A stretch of 64,000 nucleotides of DNA. Source: Echinicola strongylocentroti. GTDB taxonomy: Bacteria; Bacteroidota; Bacteroidia; Cytophagales; Cyclobacteriaceae. Position 1 is the stretch's first letter. Each line of letters opens with the position of its first letter. The notes under the pieces are model-generated. The model was not told the DNA's origin. It did not search any database and saw only the letters and a program-made list of their open reading frames with translations. Below are positions 44,152-53,150 of this stretch, piece after piece. The stretch is taken from positions 4,591,501 to 4,655,500 of the forward strand of contig NZ_CP030041.1 in assembly GCF_003260975.1 (NCBI RefSeq). The letters are read 5' to 3'. The position numbers and the translations under genes were made by a program.

Positions 44152-46152
44152 ATGGAACATCAAGACCATAATTCTCATAAACAAGAGGAACATCATGATC
44201 ATGGAGGCCATCACGGGCATATGCTCCAGGATTTTAAAAGGAGGTTCTGGGTATCGATGATTCTAACCGTGCCTGTGCTGCTTCTTTCGAAGATGATACA
44301 GGAGTGGGTTGGAATGGAGATTTCATTCTCTGGTGATAAATATGTGCTTTTTGGCTTGGCTTCAGCGATATATTTTTATGGAGGATGGCCATTTTTAAAA
44401 GGGCTAAAGGAAGAAGTTCAGCAAAGGAAGCCCGCCATGATGACCTTGATTGCTTTGGCGATTACGGTGGCTTATGGTTATAGCACCGCTGTTACTTTCG
44501 GTTTAGAGGGTAAGGGCTTTTTTTGGGAGTTGGCCACCTTGATCGACTTGATGCTGCTGGGGCACTGGATAGAAATGAAGTCCGTGATGAACGCCTCGGG
44601 CGCACTGGACGAGTTGGCCAGGCTGATGCCTTCCACGGCGCATAAACTTGGCGAAGGGGGAGAAACAAAAGAAGTGAAGATAGCTGACCTGAAAGCCGGA
44701 GACCGTGTGCTGATCAAGCCAGGAGAGAAGATCCCGGCAGACGGGAAGGTGGTAGATGGCAGTAGCTATGTCAATGAAGCCATGCTCACAGGGGAGTCCA
44801 AGCCTGTCAAAAAGGAAAAGAATGATGAGGTAGTGGGCGGAGCTGTCAATGAGCAAGGCTCTTTACAAATCGAGGTAAAAAAAGTAGGAGAAGAAGCTTA
44901 TTTGTCGCGGGTGATTGACATGGTAAAGGGCGCACAGGAAACCAAGTCAAAAACCCAAAATCTGGCAGATAAAGCAGCAGGATGGTTGTTTTATATATCT
45001 CTTGGAGCAGGAGTGATCACGTTGGTGGTTTGGTTGGTGTTGGGCAAGGAGTTTGATTTTGCACTGGAGCGGATGGTGACCGTGATGATCATCGCCTGCC
45101 CACATGCGCTTGGATTGGCCATGCCGTTGGTGACCGCTATTTCCACTTCGTTAGCTGCCAAAAACGGCTTGTTGATCCGTAATAGGACGGCTTTTGAGCG
45201 GGCCAGAAAAGTGACCATGGTGATCTTTGATAAGACAGGGACATTGACTGCGGGGGATTTCGGGGTGAAGACCTATAAGAGTCTCTTGGAGGAGTTTACT
45301 GATGAGGATGTCCTCAAGCTCACGGCGGCTGTGGAGCAGAAGTCTGAGCACCCCATTGCCACTGGTATCATGAAAAAAGCGAAGGAGGAAGAACTGGATT
45401 TCTCTGAGGCCAATGATTACGAAAATATTACCGGTGAAGGAGTCAAGGCTTCTGTGGATGGGCGACAGGTGATGGTCGTGAGTCCGGGGTACCTAAAAAA
45501 ACACAAGCTGGAAGTTTCCTCGGAAATCAAAGAGGAGGGCGTAGAAACCTTGGTGTTCTTGTTGGTAGACGACAGTGTGGCGGGCTACTTAAAATTAGCG
45601 GATGAAGTCCGGGATTCCTCCCAAACAGCCGTGTCCGCCTTACAAAAAGCAAGTATCAAGGTCCTCATGGCCACTGGTGACAATGAAGCGGCAGCCAAAG
45701 CCGTCAGTGGTGAACTGGGGCTGGATGGCTATCATGCAGAGGTGCTGCCAGAGGATAAGCAAGCTATCATCAAGGCTGCCCAAGAAAAAGGAGAAGTCGT
45801 CGTGATGACCGGTGATGGTGTGAATGACGCTCCGGCACTGGCACAGGCAGACATAGGCGTGGCCATAGGCTCGGGAACCGATGTGGCGGCTGAGACAGCT
45901 GATATTGTTTTGGTAAACAGTGACCCGACAGACCTTTCCGCTATGATCGCCTTTGGCAAGGCCACCTATCAGAAGATGATCCAAAACCTATTTTGGGCCA
46001 CTGCCTATAATGCCATCGCCCTCCCGCTGGCCACAGGTTTTATACCCAAGCTGATGGTCAGCCCGGCATTAGGAGCTGTCCTTATGAGTCTGAGCACCAT
46101 AGTGGTGGCGATCAATGCCCAATTGCTGAAGAAGAAGTTTAAGCAGGACTGA
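44152..46152 (+). CDS. copB: Copper-translocating P1B-type ATPase, CopB-like
   Basis: 666 residues. The N-terminus is His-rich (HHDHGGHHGHMLQDF) with no CxxC domain. Membrane helices include the CPH motif IIACPHALGLAMPLV (Cys316-Pro-His318) instead of CPC, which marks the CopB group that exports Cu(I)/Cu(II) or Ag(I). The actuator has the TGE in MLTGESKPVKKEK, the phosphorylation site is Asp360 in IFDKTGTLTAG, and the hinge is MTGDGVNDAPALAQADIG. It moves metal from cytoplasm to periplasm, where the CusABC system can take over. It is separated from cusB's operon by repeats and may have its own promoter. Confidence 0.93.
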   Translation: MEHQDHNSHKQEEHHDHGGHHGHMLQDFKRRFWVSMILTVPVLLLSKMIQEWVGMEISFSGDKYVLFGLASAIYFYGGWPFLKGLKEEVQQRKPAMMTLIALAITVAYGYSTAVTFGLEGKGFFWELATLIDLMLLGHWIEMKSVMNASGALDELARLMPSTAHKLGEGGETKEVKIADLKAGDRVLIKPGEKIPADGKVVDGSSYVNEAMLTGESKPVKKEKNDEVVGGAVNEQGSLQIEVKKVGEEAYLSRVIDMVKGAQETKSKTQNLADKAAGWLFYISLGAGVITLVVWLVLGKEFDFALERMVTVMIIACPHALGLAMPLVTAISTSLAAKNGLLIRNRTAFERARKVTMVIFDKTGTLTAGDFGVKTYKSLLEEFTDEDVLKLTAAVEQKSEHPIATGIMKKAKEEELDFSEANDYENITGEGVKASVDGRQVMVVSPGYLKKHKLEVSSEIKEEGVETLVFLLVDDSVAGYLKLADEVRDSSQTAVSALQKASIKVLMATGDNEAAAKAVSGELGLDGYHAEVLPEDKQAIIKAAQEKGEVVVMTGDGVNDAPALAQADIGVAIGSGTDVAAETADIVLVNSDPTDLSAMIAFGKATYQKMIQNLFWATAYNAIALPLATGFIPKLMVSPALGAVLMSLSTIVVAINAQLLKKKFKQD

Positions 46153-47448
46153 TCACGAAGTGGGATGGTTTACTGACCCAAAGCGCTCAATGATCGATTT
46201 TTCGATTACTTCCCGGTGTTCAGGAGCAGCGATATCCATCAGGGCTACGGCTCTCTGGCGAAGGTTTTTGCCATACAGGTAAGCCACGCCATATTCGGTC
46301 ACTACATAGTGCATGTGCGCTCTGGTGGTGACCACTCCTGCGCCTTCACGAAGGAAGGGGACGATTTTGGAGGCTCCTTTTTTGGTGGTGGCAGAAAGTG
46401 CCATGATCGGTTTTCCGCCCACAGAAAGTGCCGCTCCGCGCATAAAATCCATTTGGCCACCTACACCGGAATAGTGATAGGTGCCGATCGAGTCAGCGCA
46501 TACTTGGCCGGTAAGGTCCATTTCCAGACAGGAGTTGATGGAAATCACCTTGGGGTTTCTTCTGATTACTGCCGTATCATTGACATAGGCAGTTTCATGA
46601 AAAGAAAGGATAGGGTTGTCATTGATCCTGTCATATAGGGCTCTGTTGCCTACGGCAAACGAAGTGACTACTTTTCCGGGATGCTTGTCTTTGTATTTAT
46701 TGGTGAGCGCGCCACTGTCCATCAGTCCCATGATGCCATTGGAAAACATCTCGGTATGGACACCTAGGTCTTTGTGGTGGTGCAGTGCATCTAAAACAGC
46801 ATCAGGGATAGCTCCTATTCCCATCTGCAGGGTAGAGCCATCTTCAATGAGTTCGGCAATATGATTGCCTATTTTCAGTTCGTTTTCTCCAATCTTACTG
46901 GAATAGTCCACTTCAGGTAGCGGGTCATTGGATTCCACTACATGATCAAATTTGCTCAAATGGATCATGCCATCGCCGTGGGTTCTGGGCATATGAGGGT
47001 TGATCTGGGCAATGGTTATTTTTGCTGTTTCTACCGCAGGTTTGGCTACATCTACAGATGTGCCCAAGGTGCAATATCCATGAATATCAGGAGGAGATAC
47101 ATTGACAATGGCCACGTCGATGGGGAGGATATTCCGCCTGAACAGAATGCCTATCTCGCTTAGAAAAATAGGAACGTAGCCGCCATGACTGGAATTGACA
47201 GCATTCCGTACATTGGCCGAGACAAAGAGCGAGTTAATATAGAAGCTCTTTTGATAAGGTTCTTCGGTCAATGGCATCTCTCCTAAGGTGGTGATGGAGA
47301 CGATTTCCACGTTTTTTAGTTCTTGATGGCGTTGGGCAAGTGCATTGAGTAATGTGGATGGTGTGGCAGCACTTCCATGGACAAACACCCTGTCGTTGCT
47401 TTTGACTACTTTTACGGCTTCTTCTGCAGTGGAAAATGAAACATTCAT
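46153..47448 (-). CDS. Acetyl-CoA hydrolase/CoA-transferase family protein
   Basis: 431 residues. The first half has VFVHGSAATPSTLLNALAQR and VSPPDIHGYCTLGTSVDV; the second half has LQMGIGAIPDAVLDAL and the catalytic Glu233 in GVHTEMFSNGIMGL, then GGQMDFMRGAALSVGGKPIM. This matches 4-hydroxybutyrate or acetate CoA-transferases (cat1/cat2 type). It probably swaps CoA between acetate and short acyl acids. It converges on copB with no gap and may be linked by function to the nearby CoA mutase. Confidence 0.88.
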   Translation of the reverse strand: MNVSFSTAEEAVKVVKSNDRVFVHGSAATPSTLLNALAQRHQELKNVEIVSITTLGEMPLTEEPYQKSFYINSLFVSANVRNAVNSSHGGYVPIFLSEIGILFRRNILPIDVAIVNVSPPDIHGYCTLGTSVDVAKPAVETAKITIAQINPHMPRTHGDGMIHLSKFDHVVESNDPLPEVDYSSKIGENELKIGNHIAELIEDGSTLQMGIGAIPDAVLDALHHHKDLGVHTEMFSNGIMGLMDSGALTNKYKDKHPGKVVTSFAVGNRALYDRINDNPILSFHETAYVNDTAVIRRNPKVISINSCLEMDLTGQVCADSIGTYHYSGVGGQMDFMRGAALSVGGKPIMALSATTKKGASKIVPFLREGAGVVTTRAHMHYVVTEYGVAYLYGKNLRQRAVALMDIAAPEHREVIEKSIIERFGSVNHPTS

Positions 47449-47842
47449 ATATGTTGGGATTTTGCTAAAAATGGATTTCTATTAAAGTTACTAATTGACT
47501 TGTCTTTTACCCAAGATTAATATAATAATATGTTTGTTTTTTTGATTTTTATCATGTGAAAAGATGATGTTAAACATATTTTAATGTATATACATCAATT
47601 TTACTATTGTTGAAAACAACTTATACGTCTAAAGCCATTTTCATAGTGCGATCTACTTTTAGGGTGGTGGTTTATAATTGCGGTGGAAAGTGATGTTCGA
47701 CTAGTCAATTTGTCCTAAAATAAGTTGGGTAAAATTACTATATTCGCATGTGCATTAAAGCGGTAAATTTCCCGAAAGAGGGTTCTTTATGTAGCGATAA
47801 AAAGTAAAATGACACCCTAATAAAGTAAATTGGATTATTTTT
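47449..47842. other. Intergenic region before icmF
   Basis: 394 AT-rich bases between divergent genes. TATATTCG at about 47738-47745, with TTGG some 17 bases upstream, is a weak promoter-like pair pointing to icmF. I looked for a cobalamin riboswitch (a B12 box) because icmF needs B12, and saw none. No gene or repeat was found. Confidence 0.35.
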
Positions 47843-50800
47843 ATGACCCAAAAGGCAAAAGCATATAAGCCCAAACATCACGTCAGAATTGTAACGGCAG
47901 CTTCTCTCTTTGATGGCCACGATGCTGCCATCAATATTATGAGAAGGATAATTCAGTCAGCAGGCTGTGAGGTAATCCATTTGGGACATAATCGATCTGT
48001 CCAGGAAATTGTTTCCTGTGCTATCCAAGAAGATGCCCAAGCGATAGCGATCACGTCCTATCAAGGAGGCCACACGGAATTTTTTAAATACATGTACGAC
48101 CTTCTCCATGAAAAGGGAGCAGGACATATCAAGGTTTTTGGCGGTGGGGGAGGAACCATACTTCCAGAAGAAATCAGTGAACTCCAAGAATACGGTATCT
48201 CTAGGATTTATTCCCCAGATGATGGACGATCTATGGGGCTACAGGGCATGATCAATGACCTCGTGGAGCAAGCAGATTTCCCATTAGGGAATGATTTAAA
48301 TGAAGCCATATTACCGGATAGAAACCGCCCAGAAGTAATAGCCCGTTGGATTTCTGCAGCCGAGAATTTCCCTGATGCCTACCAGGAGATGCTTAAAAAG
48401 CAAGGTGTTGGAGATAGGGGCAAGTCCGTGCCAGTATTGGGAATAACGGGTACAGGTGGTGCGGGAAAGTCATCCTTGGTGGATGAGTTGGCCAGGAGGT
48501 TTTTGGTGGATTTTGAGGATAAGCATTTGGCGATTATTTCAGTAGATCCCTCCAAGCGGAAGACAGGAGGAGCACTGTTAGGGGATCGGATTAGAATGAA
48601 TGCGATCAATGACCCCCGTATTTATATGCGTTCACTGGCTACACGTCAGGCCAATCTGTCCCTGTCAAAACACGTGAAAGATGCGGTGGATATCGTGAAA
48701 ATGGCCGGGTACGATCTGGTGATCTTGGAAACATCAGGTATCGGCCAATCCGACACAGAGGTGGCCGATCATGCGGACCTTTCCCTGTATGTGATGACAC
48801 CCGAATATGGAGCCGCTTCCCAGTTGGAAAAGATTGATATGCTGGATTTTGCGGATGTGGTCGCATTGAACAAATTTGACAAAAGAGGTGCGTATGATGC
48901 GCTGAGAGATGTGAAAAAGCAGTTTGTGCGCAATCACGGATTATGGGATGCGAAGGACGATGAACTACCGGTAATCGGTACCATTGCGTCGCAGTTTAAC
49001 GATCCAGGCATGAATAAGCTTTATCGGGAGCTGATGAACAGGGTGGCTACACTTGGCTCCAATGAATTCACCCCATCAGAAGTCCTGTCAACGGAAGAGT
49101 CAGAGAAGCTATTTATTATTCCGCCTTCCAGGACGAGGTACCTGTCCGAAATATTAGAAGAAAACCAACGCTTCGAAAAGTGGGCCAGAGAACAGAAGGA
49201 AGTTGCCAATCGTCTCTATGGTATCAAAAAGACACTGCAAACGCTGGAAGAGGAGGGGGCTGATGCCGCATTGGTAGAAAAGTTGGAAACCACTTATGCT
49301 GCTGTGTCCGCAAAATTGGATCCTGCAAATCAGCAGTGGCTTGAAGCTTGGGCGGATCAAGTGGAAAGTTACCAAAAAGACCATTTTACATTCTCGGTGC
49401 GAGGAAAAGAAATCCGCATACAGACCCATTCCAATTCTCTTTCAGGAACCAGAATCCCAAAAGTAGCCCTTCCCAAGTATGAGGCTTGGGGAGACTTGCT
49501 TCAGTGGAAATTCAAGGAGAATGTTCCCGGTAAGTTTCCTTTTACGGCAGGGGTTTTTCCCTTCAAGCGTGAGGGGGAGGATCCTACTCGGATGTTTGCC
49601 GGCGAAGGTGGCCCAGAGCGCACCAACAAACGCTTTCATTATGTCTCAAGGGACATGCCTGCCAAGCGGCTGTCGACGGCATTTGATTCGGTGACCCTTT
49701 ACGGTGAGGATCCAGGCTACCGGCCAGACATATACGGTAAAATCGGCAATTCCGGAGTGAATATATGCTGTTTGGATGATATGAAAAAACTGTATTCAGG
49801 CTTTGACTTGGCAGATCCCCGCACGTCAGTTTCCATGACCATCAATGGTCCAGCGGCAACGATGACGGCTTTTTTTATGAATACAGCGATCGATCAGCAA
49901 TGTGAGCGATACATCCATCAAAATGGGCTATTGGAGAAAGTGGATGCCCAGATTGAAGCGATATATAATGAAAGAGGCGTGGAGCGCCCCACTTACCAAG
50001 GTGATATTCCAGCAGGACATGATGGGCTTGGATTGTTGCTATTGGGCGTGACAGGGGATCAAGTCCTGCCAGCAGAAGTATACGAGTCCATAAAAACAGC
50101 CACCCTGACCAAAGTCAGGGGTACTGTCCAAGCGGATATTTTGAAAGAAGACCAAGCCCAGAACACGTGCATCTTTTCCACAGAGTTTTCGCTACGTTTG
50201 ATGGGAGATGTGCAGCAGTATTTTATCGATAAGGGAGTTCGGAATTTTTATTCCGTTTCTATCTCCGGCTATCACATCGCTGAGGCAGGTGCCAATCCCA
50301 TTACCCAGCTGGCACTCACCCTTTCCAATGGATTTACCTATGTGGAGTATTATGTGTCCAGGGGAATGGATGTAAATGCATTTGCACCGAATCTGTCCTT
50401 TTTCTTTTCCAATGGAATTGATCCGGAATATGCGGTGATCGGAAGGGTGGCACGCAGGATATGGGCAAAGGCCATGAAGCTGACGTATGGTGCCGATGAG
50501 CGCTCGCAGATGCTGAAGTACCACATCCAGACGTCCGGAAGGTCGTTGCACGCTCAGGAAATAGACTTTAATGACATCCGCACCACCCTCCAGGCCCTGT
50601 ATGCCATTTATGATAATTGTAATTCCTTGCATACCAATGCTTACGATGAGGCCATTACGACCCCTACCGAGGCTTCGGTGAGAAGGGCCATGGCCATACA
50701 GCTGATTATTAATAAAGAGCTAGGTTTGGCAAAGAATGAGAACCCTCTTCAGGGGGCATTTATAATTGAAGAACTTACCGACTTGGTGGAGGAAGCCGTT

Positions 50801-51217
50801 TATGCTGAATTTGAACGGATCACCGAACGTGGAGGGGTGCTTGGAGCCATGGAGACCATGTATCAAAGAGGAAAAATCCAGGAAGAAAGCCTCCATTATG
50901 AGACATTAAAGCACGCCGGTACGTATCCTATTATAGGGGTGAATACATTTCTCTCTTCTGCAGGATCTCCCACGGTGACGCCAGGAGAGGTGATCCGTGC
51001 CACTAGAGAAGAAAAAGAAGAACAGATCAAGGCAATTGACAATTTACATAAGAAATATAAAACCCAATCGACAGCACTACTGAATGATTTGAAGGAGGCT
51101 GCTGTTGATAATGAAAACCTATTTTCGCAGCTGATGGAGGCAGCGAAGCATTGTTCACTGGGACAGATTACGCATGCCCTCTATGAGGTAGGTGGGCAAT
51201 ATCGCAGAAATATGTGA
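47843..51217 (+). CDS. icmF: Fused isobutyryl-CoA mutase IcmF
   Basis: 1124 residues in the fused order of IcmF. An N-terminal B12-binding domain has [14 protein letters not shown] (His ligand), ITSYQGG and GGGGTI. A MeaB-type G-protein chaperone follows, with Walker [10 protein letters not shown] at about 203-211 and [12 protein letters not shown] linker leads to the mutase barrel ([43 protein letters not shown]). It interconverts isobutyryl-CoA and n-butyryl-CoA, or related acyl-CoAs, using adenosylcobalamin; the G domain protects the cofactor. Monocistronic, divergent from a CoA-transferase. Confidence 0.92.
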   Translation: MTQKAKAYKPKHHVRIVTAASLFDGHDAAINIMRRIIQSAGCEVIHLGHNRSVQEIVSCAIQEDAQAIAITSYQGGHTEFFKYMYDLLHEKGAGHIKVFGGGGGTILPEEISELQEYGISRIYSPDDGRSMGLQGMINDLVEQADFPLGNDLNEAILPDRNRPEVIARWISAAENFPDAYQEMLKKQGVGDRGKSVPVLGITGTGGAGKSSLVDELARRFLVDFEDKHLAIISVDPSKRKTGGALLGDRIRMNAINDPRIYMRSLATRQANLSLSKHVKDAVDIVKMAGYDLVILETSGIGQSDTEVADHADLSLYVMTPEYGAASQLEKIDMLDFADVVALNKFDKRGAYDALRDVKKQFVRNHGLWDAKDDELPVIGTIASQFNDPGMNKLYRELMNRVATLGSNEFTPSEVLSTEESEKLFIIPPSRTRYLSEILEENQRFEKWAREQKEVANRLYGIKKTLQTLEEEGADAALVEKLETTYAAVSAKLDPANQQWLEAWADQVESYQKDHFTFSVRGKEIRIQTHSNSLSGTRIPKVALPKYEAWGDLLQWKFKENVPGKFPFTAGVFPFKREGEDPTRMFAGEGGPERTNKRFHYVSRDMPAKRLSTAFDSVTLYGEDPGYRPDIYGKIGNSGVNICCLDDMKKLYSGFDLADPRTSVSMTINGPAATMTAFFMNTAIDQQCERYIHQNGLLEKVDAQIEAIYNERGVERPTYQGDIPAGHDGLGLLLLGVTGDQVLPAEVYESIKTATLTKVRGTVQADILKEDQAQNTCIFSTEFSLRLMGDVQQYFIDKGVRNFYSVSISGYHIAEAGANPITQLALTLSNGFTYVEYYVSRGMDVNAFAPNLSFFFSNGIDPEYAVIGRVARRIWAKAMKLTYGADERSQMLKYHIQTSGRSLHAQEIDFNDIRTTLQALYAIYDNCNSLHTNAYDEAITTPTEASVRRAMAIQLIINKELGLAKNENPLQGAFIIEELTDLVEEAVYAEFERITERGGVLGAMETMYQRGKIQEESLHYETLKHAGTYPIIGVNTFLSSAGSPTVTPGEVIRATREEKEEQIKAIDNLHKKYKTQSTALLNDLKEAAVDNENLFSQLMEAAKHCSLGQITHALYEVGGQYRRNM

Positions 51218-51250
51218 GAAGGCTTCTTTTGGGAATTAACGATCAAAAAA

Positions 51251-51401
51251 TTTGATTATACGCTTTCTTGCCAGTAGTTTTTATTTCTCGCGGAACGCAC
51301 AGAAAACCCAGAATGAAACAACGCTTTTCTGAGATTTCCGTGGTTTCTGTGAGGACCTATTTCATATCTCTGTGATTACTGGTATCATTGCGGATATACA
51401 T
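51251..51401 (+). repeat. Family B element with 9-bp flanking duplication
   Basis: 151 bp from TTTGATTATACGCTTTCTTG to GCATTGCGGATATACAT-type end (CATTGCGGATATACAT). ATCAAAAAA flanks it on both sides (51242-51250 and 51402-51410). Imperfect terminal inverted repeats (TGATTATACGC versus TGTATATCCGC, 8 of 11) close the unit. Only about three bases differ from the copy at 61490. It fills most of the icmF-OsmC gap. Confidence 0.78.
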
Positions 51402-51446
51402 ATCAAAAAAATAAATTACAGTATAAAAGTTTAATTGAGTAAAGAA

Positions 51447-51860
51447 ATGGCAAAAAGAAATGTGACGGTTACGATGAAGGCGGATTATGAATACGAAGCA
51501 GTAAATCCGCAGGGAAATAAGGTGCAGATAGACATGTACGATCCTGAAAAGAAGCAACATCAGTCACCTATGGATTTGGTATTGTCAGCAGTGGCCAGCT
51601 GTGCTTCTGTGGATGCGGTGCTGATGATGAAGAAAAAAAGAAAGACAGTGGAAGATTTTAAAGTGGAAACAGAGGGTGACAGAAATGATGGTGTCCCTGC
51701 ATTTTATAAATCCATTCACATGAAGTTTGTCCTTACTTCTCCTGATGCTACCGAGGAAGAGTTTGCCAAGGTGGTGAAATTGTCAGTGGATAAGTACTGC
51801 TCGGTTTCGGCATCCCTTAGTGCGGAGATCAGTTACAGTTCGGAAGTGGTCAGGCCATGA
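51447..51860 (+). CDS. OsmC-family protein
   Basis: 137 residues from ATG 51447 (TTG at 51435 is in frame but less likely). OsmC features are DLVLSAVASCASVDAVLMMK with the first conserved Cys, and KLSVDKYCSVSASLSAEISY with the second Cys. These two cysteines reduce organic hydroperoxides. Cytoplasmic. It overlaps the next gene by 4 bp, so the two are coupled. Confidence 0.88.
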   Translation: MAKRNVTVTMKADYEYEAVNPQGNKVQIDMYDPEKKQHQSPMDLVLSAVASCASVDAVLMMKKKRKTVEDFKVETEGDRNDGVPAFYKSIHMKFVLTSPDATEEEFAKVVKLSVDKYCSVSASLSAEISYSSEVVRP

Positions 51861-52096
51861 GAGTAATCAAAGAGTTTACCAAAAAAGATATTCGGGTTTC
51901 CATCTTTTCATGGAACAATAAATACCTGATCAAATATGAACAAGGGATGATCGAGCAGACCTATAAGGTCAACGAAACGGATATCTTGGAAGAAGGGGAT
52001 TTGGAGGCTTTTTTTTCAGATAAGTTTTTGGCTGAAATCAATAAAAGATTTGAAGAGATGCACCAATCGCTTAGAAATCAAATTGAAAATATTTAA
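51857..52096 (+). CDS. Conserved small hypothetical protein
   Basis: 79 residues starting MRVIKEFTKKDIRVSIFSWN. It begins with beta strands (KYLIKYEQGMIEQTYKV) and ends in a charged helix (FLAEINKRFEEMHQSLRNQI). No signal peptide or membrane span. Its ATG overlaps the OsmC stop. I recall similar short proteins in Bacteroidota but know no function; a partner of the OsmC protein is possible. Confidence 0.65.
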   Translation: MRVIKEFTKKDIRVSIFSWNNKYLIKYEQGMIEQTYKVNETDILEEGDLEAFFSDKFLAEINKRFEEMHQSLRNQIENI

Positions 52097-52123
52097 ATTT
52101 ACTTTCTGTTTAAATATTCATAG

Positions 52124-53134
52124 ATGAAATGTGTTTATTTTGTTCTTGTTTCTTTGGTTTTGCTCTTTTCTAATGGCTGTAGAAATGAGGTGGGGAAAGT
52201 TCACCCTGATGGGTTTACTGAATTGGACTCCATTATTAATGTGATGGAAGTAGATTTGCGGCCTTTGGAAGGAGAGATTGAAGCACTAGCGTCAATTACC
52301 GAATACCTATTTAAGCACCAAGATGAATTTGTTACCAAGGCTTCAAGAGAAGATTACAAATTGTCGGATTCAGGGGTGATCTATAGAAAGGTGGACAATA
52401 AAGAGGAAAGTAGTGTGCACGTTTCGTCTATTTTTAAGAAAAAGAACGAGGTGTATGATCAAATTTATATTACCGAAGCCTTGGATTCAGCTTTCTGTGA
52501 GGTGTATTCCAAAATACCTGTAGTCTCTCAGGTGTACTTCAATACGAAACTGCAGATGTGCAGGATATACCCATCCTTGGATGTCTTGAATGTCTTTGAC
52601 GATGATATGGATCTCACTACATTTAACTTTTACTATATGGCGGATGAGGTAAGGAATCCAGAGAAGAAAAGTAAGTGGGTGGAAGATGTCTATGTGGATC
52701 CTGCAGGCCGTGGATGGATATTGTCTTTGATTCACCCGGTATATTATCAGGGGGAGTTGGAAGGTGTTATGGGGCTGGATATCACTGTAAATGATATTAT
52801 TCAGCGGTTTTTGAAGCATAACAATCGAAAGCTCTTGATCATAGACGCATCAGGTAATATCGTAGCAGGCACCAATGATGCGATAGAGGTGCTTAATTTG
52901 CCCCCTTTGAGAAACCATACCTATGTACAGACGATCAATTCGGACAATTTTAGAAAGGAGGATTACAATCTTTTTAAGTCCAAAAGCAAGGAGGTTCGTA
53001 AGATGGTAGCAAAATTTTTATTGGAGAAAGACAATGCTTATGAGATGAAGGATGATTACTCCCAGCAGGATTACATTGTTTACTGCAGGCAGATGAATTT
53101 GTTGAATTGGTATGTTTTGGAAGTGAAAAGCTGA
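52124..53134 (+). CDS. Cache-like sensory lipoprotein
   Basis: 336 residues with a lipobox (LLFSNGC, Cys19), so it is lipidated outside the cytoplasm. The rest looks like a dCache/PDC sensor: a long N-terminal helix, then VVSQVYFNTKLQMCRIYPSL, WVEDVYVDPAGRGWILSLIH, and YYQGELEGVMGLDITVNDII followed by LLIIDASGNIVAGTND, the usual strand order of Cache domains. Unlike ordinary Cache receptors it has no membrane-spanning signalling part. It precedes a hybrid kinase by 16 bp and is probably its detached sensory partner. Confidence 0.72.
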   Translation: MKCVYFVLVSLVLLFSNGCRNEVGKVHPDGFTELDSIINVMEVDLRPLEGEIEALASITEYLFKHQDEFVTKASREDYKLSDSGVIYRKVDNKEESSVHVSSIFKKKNEVYDQIYITEALDSAFCEVYSKIPVVSQVYFNTKLQMCRIYPSLDVLNVFDDDMDLTTFNFYYMADEVRNPEKKSKWVEDVYVDPAGRGWILSLIHPVYYQGELEGVMGLDITVNDIIQRFLKHNNRKLLIIDASGNIVAGTNDAIEVLNLPPLRNHTYVQTINSDNFRKEDYNLFKSKSKEVRKMVAKFLLEKDNAYEMKDDYSQQDYIVYCRQMNLLNWYVLEVKS

Positions 53135-53150
53135 TATAAAAAGAAAGCTC

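Noticed and set aside
47449..47842. Cobalamin riboswitch before icmF
   Set aside because: No B12 box or matching arms found by eye.
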